A stretch of DNA of 35,450 bases from Pseudomonadota bacterium (GTDB lineage Bacteria; Pseudomonadota; Gammaproteobacteria; Halothiobacillales; Halothiobacillaceae). The notes beneath the pieces were generated by a model. It ran no database searches. It had not been told where the DNA came from and saw only the letters and a program-made list of their open reading frames with translations. This document shows, piece after piece, positions 1 to 6,221 of this stretch. The DNA lies in the NCBI GenBank assembly GCA_021795795.1, contig JAJYPA010000027.1, positions 1 to 35,450 on the forward strand, given 5' to 3'. The first letter of the stretch is position 1, and each line of letters opens with the position of its first letter. Made by a program: the position numbers and the translations under genes.

Positions 1-71
1 CACGATTTTCAAAATTTCCGCCCCTGCTGAATGAAGATGTAGTAATTCATTTTTTTACCATTCAGGAAGGG
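1..71 (+). promoter_or_regulatory. Dispersed leader/operator element, copy 1
   Basis: The conserved block (core TTCAAAATTTCCG, then TGCTGAATG) covers about 4-33 and is cut by the window edge upstream. CTGAATG at 27-33 can pair with CATTCAG at 59-65, and the 3' arm runs straight into the Shine-Dalgarno AGGAAGGG (64-71) of the next gene. The block recurs at 837, 5511, 10314 and 12051. Function as promoter, operator or translational switch is inferred from position only. Confidence 0.6.
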
Positions 72-78
72 TGTGACC

Positions 79-357
79 ATGCCAATCGATCCATTGAAAG
101 CACGCGCCATATTTAAACTGATGGCAGCTTTAGCTCGCGGCGAAAAGGTAAGTCCATACACTCTGGCCCGGTCATATGCCGATTTTCTCTTAGGTGACAT
201 TATTCAGGCGCTGGACAAGGGTGTGCCCCGGTCGGTAGTGATTGGGGCCTTGGCTGTCAGTGCCGGGTGCGAACGAGATGTGGCATCCGATGTTCTTTGG
301 AGGGTTTTGAAAAAAGCCGAATACATTCCATCAGGTCCAGCGAACAAGCTCGGGTAA
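79..357 (+). CDS. Small helical protein, paralogue of the next gene (possible StbA/TraK-like DNA-binding protein)
   Basis: Protein of 92 residues starting at ATG 79, which lies 7 nt after AGGAAGGG; a GTG at 73 is possible but too close to that site. No family was recognised with certainty. It is highly helical and its body (residues about 10-85) aligns along its whole length with residues 1-80 of the next gene: both carry a D.I..LD.G..RS..I..L pattern and end in LKKA.YIP. It sits directly behind leader element copy 1 and ahead of a ParA-like ATPase and a membrane protein. That order resembles stbA-stbB-stbC of R388 and traK-traL-traM of RP4, where the first protein binds repeats near oriT. 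By analogy it could be a DNA-binding accessory or regulator; this is inference. It ends 8 nt before the next start. Confidence 0.6.
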   Translation: MPIDPLKARAIFKLMAALARGEKVSPYTLARSYADFLLGDIIQALDKGVPRSVVIGALAVSAGCERDVASDVLWRVLKKAEYIPSGPANKLG

Positions 358-365
358 AAAACGCG

Positions 366-1133
366 GTGAAGACTCGTAGAGACATCACAGTGGCAATGAT
401 GCAGCTGGATTTGGCCAGATTACACGGTGAGGAGGTTAGCGAATTCAGAGCTGCGCGGGTTATTGCCGAATACATGCTTGATGACTATATCGAAATGCTC
501 GATAGGGGCATGTCGCGGTCTGCAATCATTGAATACCTTGCTCATGCTGCGTGTTCCAGCCGGCAAACGGCAGCTGTTGCTCTTTTGAGGGTTCTGAAAA
601 AAGCCAAATACATTCCAAAAAACATAGAAGCGCCAATCCTTGCGAAGAGAGCAGAAAAGAGTTCTCCGGTAGAAGCGAAGGCCAAAATCCAGCCGGAAGT
701 GTCAGTGGGGGAGGCCCCCCCGGTCACGCCAAAGTCTGACTCATCTCAGGCACCTGCGCCGATAGTTCATCCAGCAATCCATGCGAAAGCCGATCCCGTT
801 GTGTCTGTGGCTCAGGAAATGTCTCCGGCACCCACCGATTTCAAAATTTCCGCCTTTGTTGAATGTGTAGAGAAACCTGCCGAATCGTCCGAAGAAAAGA
901 AGCCTGACAAATGGGCTCACCTGAGTACCGATGATGTTGTCGGAAGAGGATTTCTCGGGGAAGAGCATCGCTGGATGACGCCAGAAGAAATTCAGAAAGC
1001 GAAGGAGGATCTAGATCGGTTGCACAGGATATCGAACGAAATGTCTGATAGGAGAAAGGAAATTGAGAAAACGAAAATACAGCAGAAGGAAGCTACACAA
1101 ACCCAGCCTGAAACACAACCTGACAAGGAGTAA
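366..1133 (+). CDS. Two-part protein: N-terminal paralogue of the preceding gene plus a long low-complexity tail
   Basis: The start chosen is GTG 366, which leaves a complete copy of the duplicated domain (255 residues in total); GTG 390 and ATG 396/399 are alternatives, and a start at 267 would overlap the previous gene heavily. Residues 1-80 match the preceding protein. Residues 90-190 are rich in Pro, Ala, Ser and Glu and probably disordered. The last 60 residues are charged and probably coiled-coil. Codons around 837-865 are made of a copy of the dispersed element, which is read as protein here. The gene ends 3 nt before the ParA-like gene, so they are likely co-transcribed. A role as a DNA-binding partner of the ATPase is inferred from order (StbA/TraK analogy); the family itself was not recognised. 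Confidence 0.65.
   Translation: MKTRRDITVAMMQLDLARLHGEEVSEFRAARVIAEYMLDDYIEMLDRGMSRSAIIEYLAHAACSSRQTAAVALLRVLKKAKYIPKNIEAPILAKRAEKSSPVEAKAKIQPEVSVGEAPPVTPKSDSSQAPAPIVHPAIHAKADPVVSVAQEMSPAPTDFKISAFVECVEKPAESSEEKKPDKWAHLSTDDVVGRGFLGEEHRWMTPEEIQKAKEDLDRLHRISNEMSDRRKEIEKTKIQQKEATQTQPETQPDKE
837..865 (+). repeat. Dispersed element, copy 2 (inside a coding sequence)
   Basis: Matches GATTTCAAAATTTCCGCC followed by TTTGTTGAATG, nearly identical to the copies at 5511 and 12051. Unlike the others it is intragenic, about 270 bp upstream of the ParA-like gene, and has no matching 3' arm and no upstream TNGACAC box. Confidence 0.6.
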
Positions 1134-1136
1134 CAA

Positions 1137-1898
1137 ATGCTGAAAACTTTTTTGGTAGACGGAGACAAAGGCGGCGTTGGCAAAACGATGGTATCCAGAG
1201 TCATCACTGACGTATACGTTCGTCATGCTGAAGGAATCCCGAAATCCAGAATCATCTGCATCGATGCGGATCACACGAATCCCGACTTTGCCGGGGACGG
1301 GGGTTACAAGAAGGATGATCATGTATTCGCTTCATTTCTTGCGAATCTTGATGAGCCGGATTCATGGCTCGATTTGACGAACAGGCTCGAGGGCTATCTT
1401 GAAATGGCCCAAGAGGAAGAGGTGAGGATCATCATCAATCTGCCGGCGACGATCCAGCGTGCATTCATGGCTGGAGGAGAAACCGTGGGGCAGGTGATGG
1501 AAATGTTCAACTGCATACCGATCTGGGTGCTCGGCGACACGGCGGACAGCGTCACGCAGTTACAGAAGCGCTACGAAGTGATGGGGCGCAAATTCGAGCA
1601 CGGGGTGGCCGTTGTCAACTTGAAATTCGGTCTGAAGGAAAAATTCACACACTGGAATGGCAGCAACATACGCAAAGAGATTATCGATACCGAGGAATGG
1701 ATGGAATCCAGCATCCCGGTCTTAAGCCCGGCCATTGCGCGGAAATTGGGAAGAACACCTTTCCACATTGCGGAAGAAAACCGTATCGGTGCCGACGGGG
1801 CGAAGCTTGGCTTGGGCGATATGGTCGGCGTCAGGGCATTTCGGAATTCTGCGGCATCCATGATGACCTGCATCGAAAAACTAGGGGAAGCCAAATGA
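1137..1898 (+). CDS. ParA/MinD-family P-loop ATPase (TraL/StbB-like)
   Basis: Protein of 253 residues. The N-terminus carries a deviant Walker A, GDKGGVGKT (residues 9-17), with the early Lys typical of ParA/MinD ATPases, and a Walker A'-like IICIDAD near residue 43. The remaining motifs are weak. Members of this family in conjugative systems (TraL of RP4, StbB of R388) accompany a DNA-binding protein and a membrane protein, and help position plasmid DNA or link it to the transfer apparatus. Here the neighbours on both sides fit that pattern: paralogous small proteins upstream, and a single-pass membrane protein whose ATG overlaps this stop codon (ATGA). A plain plasmid partition ATPase is the alternative, but no ParB gene is visible. 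Confidence 0.75.
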   Translation: MLKTFLVDGDKGGVGKTMVSRVITDVYVRHAEGIPKSRIICIDADHTNPDFAGDGGYKKDDHVFASFLANLDEPDSWLDLTNRLEGYLEMAQEEEVRIIINLPATIQRAFMAGGETVGQVMEMFNCIPIWVLGDTADSVTQLQKRYEVMGRKFEHGVAVVNLKFGLKEKFTHWNGSNIRKEIIDTEEWMESSIPVLSPAIARKLGRTPFHIAEENRIGADGAKLGLGDMVGVRAFRNSAASMMTCIEKLGEAK

Positions 1899-2518
1899 GC
1901 GACAGCATCAAAAACAAAGTGATTTGGCGACTCACGGATGGGCGCATGTTGAGCAAAGGTGAAATCAGTGAGCTTGATGCGCTGCAAGTAGCGCTCGATC
2001 TCGACGACAACGATCCGACCTGGGCGAATATCGTATGGGCCTGGGCCATGTTGCCGCGCAAAACCGATTTTGATGTGGCTGTCCAGGCTATCAGCAATGA
2101 AATTAGGGACAAGCTAACTCTGATCGGTACGTTCAAGGATGACGTCAGCCTGAAGGCGATTAAAGAAATACTCGATGATCTGGCTGGGCGCCCGATTCAG
2201 GAGGTTTCACCTGCACCCGTCTCCGCGAACGTGAAGATTGACGAGGAGGCATTAAGAGAAACTGTAGCTGCGGCAATCCAGGCGCAGGGCGGTTCATATG
2301 CCCAGATCGACTTCGTGAGGCAGTTCAAGAATGCTGTCCAGGAAGGTGTGTCCTGGGTGTGGGTTAGCCTGGCTGGCGTGCTCTTTGCGTTTGCTCTTGC
2401 GGGGGGGTATATCGCAGGGGAGGCGATGCAAGGCCACTATGATGGTGCGCAGATTCAAGCGTTGCAGATGCAGGTGAGCACACTGACTGCGGTTGTGGCA
2501 GGGAAGAATTCCCGTTAA
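1895..2518 (+). CDS. Single-pass membrane protein, StbC/TraM-like position
   Basis: The start is ATG 1895, overlapping the ATPase stop by 4 nt, giving 207 residues; an open frame reaches further upstream only as a shadow of the ATPase gene. Residues 1-140 are soluble and acidic. One strong hydrophobic segment (about residues 155-178, [19 protein letters not shown]) is followed by a short coiled-coil-like tail ([12 protein letters not shown]). Such a cytoplasmic domain plus C-terminal membrane anchor suits a partner of the upstream ParA-like ATPase, as TraM (RP4) or StbC (R388) does. No recognisable catalytic motif. Function is inferred from context. Confidence 0.6.
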   Translation: MSDSIKNKVIWRLTDGRMLSKGEISELDALQVALDLDDNDPTWANIVWAWAMLPRKTDFDVAVQAISNEIRDKLTLIGTFKDDVSLKAIKEILDDLAGRPIQEVSPAPVSANVKIDEEALRETVAAAIQAQGGSYAQIDFVRQFKNAVQEGVSWVWVSLAGVLFAFALAGGYIAGEAMQGHYDGAQIQALQMQVSTLTAVVAGKNSR

Positions 2519-2544
2519 ACAATTACGAGATGAAGGAGAAAATG

Positions 2545-2925
2545 ATGGCTGCAGTAAATAAGGCAATATTGATAGGTAATCTTGGCAAGGATCCGGATGT
2601 GCGCTATACCCCGGAAGGTACGGCGATCACCAACATCACGTTGGCAACGACCGAGAACTGGAAGGACAAGAGTGGAGAGAAGCAGGAAAAGACCGAATGG
2701 CATCATGTTGTTTTTTTCGGAAAACTCGCAGAGATTGCAGGGGAGTACCTGACGAAAGGATCCCAGATCTATGTCGAGGGTCGCATCCGGACTCGCAAGT
2801 GGCAGGATAAGGAAGGGCAGGACCGGTACACCACTGAGATCGTCGCTGGCATCATGCAGATGCTGGGTGGTGGCAGAAACGCTCCGGATGGATCCGATGG
2901 CATGGACGACGACATCCCATGGTAA
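2545..2925 (+). CDS. ssb: Single-stranded DNA-binding protein
   Basis: The OB-fold SSB signature is clear: [20 protein letters not shown] at the N-terminus, then [21 protein letters not shown] and [12 protein letters not shown]. The C-terminal tail is acidic and ends DDDIPW, a variant of the usual DDDIPF that recruits DNA-processing partners. Start ATG 2545 lies 6 nt behind AAGGAG (2533-2538); ATG 2542 is adjacent and also possible. The length, 126 residues, is short for a chromosomal SSB because the linker is brief, which is common in plasmid SSBs. It probably coats DNA entering the recipient. The stop overlaps the start of trbB. Confidence 0.93.
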   Translation: MAAVNKAILIGNLGKDPDVRYTPEGTAITNITLATTENWKDKSGEKQEKTEWHHVVFFGKLAEIAGEYLTKGSQIYVEGRIRTRKWQDKEGQDRYTTEIVAGIMQMLGGGRNAPDGSDGMDDDIPW

Positions 2926-3860
2926 ATCAAGCCTCCCGCGAGAGGCAGATTGAGGCCCTGAAAAGAGCTCTGGGACACGATCTGCTGAGCTATCTTCAAA
3001 CGCCAAACATTGTCGAGATTATGCTCAATCCCGACGGCGGGCTTTGGGTGGATGTTCTCGGAGGGTCGATGGAGCGGGTTGGCGCAATAGACCCTGTGCA
3101 GTCGATGACGATGATCAGTGCCTGCGCATCGATGCTGGGAGTGGTCGTGAACCCAGAGAACCCGATTTTAGAGTGCGAACTGCCGCTGGACGGAAGCCGT
3201 TTCGAAGCGTTGATCCCGCCGTTGGTGAGCCAACCAACGTTCACAATCCGGAAAAAGGCGCTGCTGATTTTTACGCTGCAAGATTATGTCGATAAAGGAA
3301 TAATAACGCCGGCGCAAAAGGAAACGATCGAAGAGGCTGTTCGAAACCGCGAAAATATCTTGGTGGCCGGCGGAACGGGGTCTGGCAAAACGACCCTCGC
3401 GAATGCAATCCTGCATGCTGTTTCGGTCCTGACACCGGAACACAGGATCGTCGTGATCGAGGACACGCTTGAGCTGCAATGCAGCGCTCCGAACGCCGTT
3501 TTTCTGCGCACCTCGATAAGTACGGACATGACAAGGCTTTTGAGAGCAACAATGCGACTGAGGCCCGACCGGATCGTGGTCGGCGAAGTCCGCGATGGAG
3601 CTGCGCTTGCGTTGCTCAAGGCATGGAACACAGGGCACCCGGGCGGAGCTGGGACGGTCCACGCTAACAGCGCAGAGGCCGCGCTGGTGCGCGTAGATCA
3701 GCTTATTCAGGAGGCTGGTGTACCGCCTGTCCCGGAATTGATCGCTGAAGCCGTGAATGTTGTTGTGTTCATAAAAAGGACATCGACGGGCAGGATTGTA
3801 GACGAGATTGTCCGGGTCACAGGCTTTGAAAGCGGGAGGTTTGTGGTGGACAATGTTTGA
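2919..3860 (+). CDS. trbB: VirB11-family secretion ATPase TrbB
   Basis: A 313-residue hexameric traffic ATPase that powers pilus assembly and substrate transfer at the inner-membrane base of the type IV secretion system. Visible motifs are Walker A GGTGSGKT (151-158), an Asp box [11 protein letters not shown], Walker B/His-box region [17 protein letters not shown], and [18 protein letters not shown]. Length and motifs fit P-type TrbB. The ATG overlaps the last codons of ssb, so the two are translationally coupled. In RP4 trbB precedes trbC directly; here a toxin-antitoxin block of about 1.7 kb separates them. Confidence 0.93.
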   Translation: MVNQASRERQIEALKRALGHDLLSYLQTPNIVEIMLNPDGGLWVDVLGGSMERVGAIDPVQSMTMISACASMLGVVVNPENPILECELPLDGSRFEALIPPLVSQPTFTIRKKALLIFTLQDYVDKGIITPAQKETIEEAVRNRENILVAGGTGSGKTTLANAILHAVSVLTPEHRIVVIEDTLELQCSAPNAVFLRTSISTDMTRLLRATMRLRPDRIVVGEVRDGAALALLKAWNTGHPGGAGTVHANSAEAALVRVDQLIQEAGVPPVPELIAEAVNVVVFIKRTSTGRIVDEIVRVTGFESGRFVVDNV

Positions 3861-3882
3861 AGTCAATGATATATGGTATAAT
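3856..3882 (+). promoter_or_regulatory. Predicted extended -10 promoter for the toxin-antitoxin block
   Basis: A perfect TATAAT (3877-3882) is preceded by TGG (extended -10, TGN) in an AT-rich stretch just after trbB. The -35 is poor (TTTGAA-like, 3856-3861, spacing 15). A transcript would begin near 3889, ahead of ATG 3913. It would express the downstream block independently of the transfer operon. Confidence 0.5.
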
Positions 3883-3912
3883 TATCCCATTGATCAGATA
3901 GGGAATTTAATC

Positions 3913-4074
3913 ATGACGCCCCGTACTATCAGACTTTTGAAGCTTCTCTTTGCATCGATGTTGCTGCTGATTTTTGTGACAAAGCCGGTGTTGTTCTGGA
4001 TTGCGGTGGCGATTGGGATCTACAAGCTGGTCAAGTCTGGCGCGTTCCAGCGCATCGAGTCAGATCAATATTAA
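3913..4074 (+). CDS. Small membrane protein (about 53 residues)
   Basis: If the TATAAT at 3877 is the promoter, the first usable start is ATG 3913 behind a weak GGGA. ATG 3853, overlapping the end of trbB, would give 73 residues. The protein is basic at the N-terminus (MTPRTIRLLK) and then has two hydrophobic stretches (LLFASMLLLIFVT and VLFWIAVAIGIYKLV), enough for one or two membrane spans. It ends 6 nt before the MNT nucleotidyltransferase. No family was recognised. Its position suggests it belongs to the toxin-antitoxin block, but no function can be assigned. Confidence 0.5.
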   Translation: MTPRTIRLLKLLFASMLLLIFVTKPVLFWIAVAIGIYKLVKSGAFQRIESDQY

Positions 4075-4080
4075 CTGATC

Positions 4081-4428
4081 ATGGCAACAAAAGCCGACAT
4101 AGATGTCGAAACCCTTCGGGCAACGCAGGCATTTATAGCCAAAATTTCGGAACAGTATGATCTGATGGAGGTGATATTGTTTGGAAGTCGTGCTCGTCGT
4201 ACTCACCGGGTGGACAGTGATGCTGATGTCGCAGTGATCCTTCGTGGCTCCATCGGGTTGAGAGATGATGTGGCTGTGAATATGGCTGGGATTGCATTCG
4301 ATATACTGATGGAGACAGGCGTGTTGATCGGCCCTCTTCCTCTTTGGGAAGGGGAATGGGAACATCCTGAAAAATTCAACAATCCCGAGCTGATCAAAAT
4401 TATTCAACGAGAGGGGGTGTCGTTGTGA
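4081..4428 (+). CDS. MNT-type nucleotidyltransferase domain protein (antitoxin of MNT/HEPN pairs)
   Basis: Protein of 115 residues with the minimal nucleotidyltransferase signature LFGSRARRTHRVDSDADVAV (GS followed by DxD), the active site that in MNT antitoxins AMPylates and silences the HEPN RNase partner. The C-terminal half is the usual helical part. The stop overlaps the next start (GTG 4425), exactly the layout of MNT-HEPN operons. However, the downstream gene keeps only the first 25-30 residues of a HEPN protein, so this antitoxin seems to have lost its cognate toxin. Confidence 0.85.
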   Translation: MATKADIDVETLRATQAFIAKISEQYDLMEVILFGSRARRTHRVDSDADVAVILRGSIGLRDDVAVNMAGIAFDILMETGVLIGPLPLWEGEWEHPEKFNNPELIKIIQREGVSL

Positions 4429-4745
4429 CCCCGGAAGATTACGATATGAAAGCCATTCGGGCAATAGCTTCTGCCAAGCTGTTGCTGGCGGATGGGGATG
4501 ATCCTTCAATCAAATGCCTTGGAAAGCAAAACAGTAAAATGCCTGATCTCCTGAGAATTAAGGATTATCCCCAGTTGGCTTTGCTAGCCTGGAATCGTGT
4601 CACTCCTGAAATTACAGGAGAAGATGCCTTCGCGCTGTACGAACATAATTGGCGTTTTGTAGATTTGATGAGCCTCAATCTCAATGAAGCCGCCTTGATC
4701 GATCGACTGAAAATGCAATACGGCAAAGGAGTTCTCAATGTTTAA
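4425..4745 (+). CDS. Fusion: HEPN N-terminal remnant joined to the small partner protein of an AbiEii-type locus
   Basis: Protein of 106 residues. The first part (MTPEDYDMKAIRAIASAKLL) looks like the start of a HEPN toxin of the MNT/HEPN class (helix 1) and begins at GTG 4425, overlapping the MNT stop. After about residue 28 the HEPN fold, including its catalytic RX4-6H, is absent. From about residue 38 (MPDLLRIKDYPQLALLAWNR) the sequence changes to a compact domain ending in LKMQYGKGVLNV, of the kind I recall directly upstream of AbiEii-like nucleotidyltransferases. An ATG at 4536-4541 could be the ancestral start. The gene overlaps the next one by 8 nt. The interpretation is an in-frame deletion joining two neighbouring systems. 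Confidence 0.6.
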   Translation: MTPEDYDMKAIRAIASAKLLLADGDDPSIKCLGKQNSKMPDLLRIKDYPQLALLAWNRVTPEITGEDAFALYEHNWRFVDLMSLNLNEAALIDRLKMQYGKGVLNV

Positions 4746-5442
4746 GCGTCCGCATCATCAGACCATCGCGCGTATTCTTAAGGACATGAATTCGGATTTT
4801 TTGCGTGATGCAAAATGTTATTTTGGCGGTGGAACCGCGATATCGCTTCTTTTGGATGAATATAGGGAGTCGGTGGATATTGATTTTCTTTGTGCGGATC
4901 AGAATGGTTACAGGAAGTTGCGCGAATCGGTGTTCAATAAGCATCTTGGGGATATTTTCCTAAAGGAGGTTCAGATCCTGCGTGATGTTCGGGCAGATCG
5001 AGATGGAATTCGGACCATTCTTTCTGTAGAGGGTATTCCCATCAAATTCGAAATTGTCAGAGAAGCACGAATTGGATTGAGCAGTATGGATGTTCTGGGT
5101 ATTCCGGTTCCGTGTCTTTGCAGGAATGACCTGTACGCAGAAAAGCTGCTGGCGAACGCAGATCGGTATGCCGACAAAAGCGCGATGAGCCGAGATGTGA
5201 TCGACTTGATGGTCATGGAGGACAGGTGGGGGCCAATACCAGGGGATGCATGGGAAAAAGCTAGTAGCGCCTATGGTGATTCCGTATATACGGCTTTGGA
5301 AAAAGCAAAAGATCGTTTGAAAGGAGACCCTGGGTATTTGGATGACTGCATTGAAAAGATGGGAATTGATGAGGGCGTCGGTTCAATGTTACGAAGAGAT
5401 CTGGGTGTTGATCTGGATCCTGGGGACGATTTCGGGCTGTAG
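4738..5442 (+). CDS. AbiEii/AbiGii-like nucleotidyltransferase
   Basis: Protein of 234 residues. The nucleotidyltransferase core is visible near the N-terminus: CYFGGGTAISLLL followed by EYRESVDIDFLC (GG...DxD), and a conserved downstream block NDLYAEKLLANADRYADKSA with a Lys typical of the DUF1814/AbiEii class. Such enzymes act as toxins in type IV-like abortive-infection systems by modifying tRNA or nucleotides. The start ATG 4738 overlaps the preceding small gene. It is shorter than classical AbiEii (about 300 residues). The target is unknown. Confidence 0.75.
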   Translation: MFKRPHHQTIARILKDMNSDFLRDAKCYFGGGTAISLLLDEYRESVDIDFLCADQNGYRKLRESVFNKHLGDIFLKEVQILRDVRADRDGIRTILSVEGIPIKFEIVREARIGLSSMDVLGIPVPCLCRNDLYAEKLLANADRYADKSAMSRDVIDLMVMEDRWGPIPGDAWEKASSAYGDSVYTALEKAKDRLKGDPGYLDDCIEKMGIDEGVGSMLRRDLGVDLDPGDDFGL

Positions 5443-5494
5443 TTTCGCGATACTTCCTTCCAGTAGTACCCCTTCATTTGGATACCCCATTTTT

Positions 5495-5577
5495 TTGACA
5501 CTTCCACACCGATTTCAAAATTTCCGCCCTTGCTGAATGGAGATGTAGCAATCTTTTTTTCATCATTCAGAAAGGGT
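5495..5577 (+). promoter_or_regulatory. Dispersed leader/operator element, copy 3 (trbC operon)
   Basis: TTGACA (5495-5500) is followed after 10 nt by the conserved block 5511-5539; AAATTT 17 nt after TTGACA could be a weak -10. CTGAATG (5533-5539) can pair with CATTCAG (5564-5570), directly ahead of the AGAAAGGG Shine-Dalgarno sequence of trbC (ATG 5583). This is the most complete of the five copies. Confidence 0.65.
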
Positions 5578-5582
5578 AAATC

Positions 5583-5906
5583 ATGAAGTGCTTGAACCCG
5601 AGAAAGGTCGTCGTATCCCGGACCGCCATCGCTGTAGCAACGCTGTATTCCGTCCATGCCGAAGCATCTACTTCTGGAGGCTTGCCGTGGGATTCACCGA
5701 TTCAAACCCTGCAGAACGATCTTACCGGTCCGGTTGCGACAGGAATTTCAGTTATCGCATTTCTGGCCGCAGGTGCCGCACTCGTCTTCGGCGAAGAGCT
5801 TGGCGGGATCGCGAAGAAGGCCCTCTATGTGGTCTTGGGTGTCGCGATGATCGTCATGGGGAACAGGTTCCTGGCAGCACTTGGCCTATCCGGCGCAACA
5901 ATCTGA
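5583..5906 (+). CDS. trbC: Type IV secretion pilin TrbC/VirB2
   Basis: Precursor of 107 residues. A basic start and hydrophobic stretch (SRTAIAVATLYSVHAEA) make a signal peptide, with cleavage likely after HAEA. Two long hydrophobic helices (TGISVIAFLAAGAALVFG and ALYVVLGVAMIVMGNRFL) separated by a short polar loop are the VirB2/TrbC pilin pattern. In RP4 the mature TrbC is trimmed and circularised by TraF, which is also encoded here (18038). It is the first gene of trbC-trbD-trbE-trbJ, has the Shine-Dalgarno sequence GAAAGGG, and lies behind a dispersed leader element. Confidence 0.88.
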   Translation: MKCLNPRKVVVSRTAIAVATLYSVHAEASTSGGLPWDSPIQTLQNDLTGPVATGISVIAFLAAGAALVFGEELGGIAKKALYVVLGVAMIVMGNRFLAALGLSGATI

Positions 5907-5915
5907 GGGGTAAGC

Positions 5916-6221
5916 ATGGACGATCTGGAACAGTATGTCGTCCCGATCCACACCAGCCTGAACCGCCCGATGTTGGTATTGGGCGGCGAGCGGCAACTGG
6001 TGCTGATGCTGGGTGTCGTTGCTGGAATCTTCATCTTCTCTCTTGCCCAACTTTGGGCGGCCATCGTCGGGATCTCGATCTGGACGGTAGGGCAGTATTT
6101 CCTCGCCAAGGCGGCAGCGTATGACCCGCAACTGAGTAAGGTCGGGCCGCGCCATCTGAAGTACCGGAAATATTACCTGTCGAGCGCAACCCCCTTCGCT
6201 ACAACCAGGGAGGTCAAATAA
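5916..6221 (+). CDS. trbD: TrbD/VirB3 inner-membrane protein
   Basis: Protein of 101 residues. The N-terminus reads VPIHTSLNRPMLVLGGERQL, the conserved VirB3/TrbD opening (hxSLxRP), followed by one hydrophobic hairpin (LVLMLGVVAGIFIFSLAQLWAAI in two parts) and a basic tail (HLKYRKYYLS). VirB3 anchors with VirB4 at the inner membrane. It sits 9 nt after trbC and its stop codon shares a base with the trbE start (TAATG), so it is coupled to trbE. Confidence 0.88.
   Translation: MDDLEQYVVPIHTSLNRPMLVLGGERQLVLMLGVVAGIFIFSLAQLWAAIVGISIWTVGQYFLAKAAAYDPQLSKVGPRHLKYRKYYLSSATPFATTREVK

Noticed and set aside
4131..4150. CCAAAATTTCGG resembling the dispersed element core
   Set aside because: Only about 10 bases match, without the flanking CACCG and TGCTGAATG parts, and it is inside the MNT gene.
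5478..5496. ATACCCCATTTTTTT resembling the end of the IS1595 element and its target
   Set aside because: Similarity is limited to about 8 bases plus a T-run; no inverted repeat follows.
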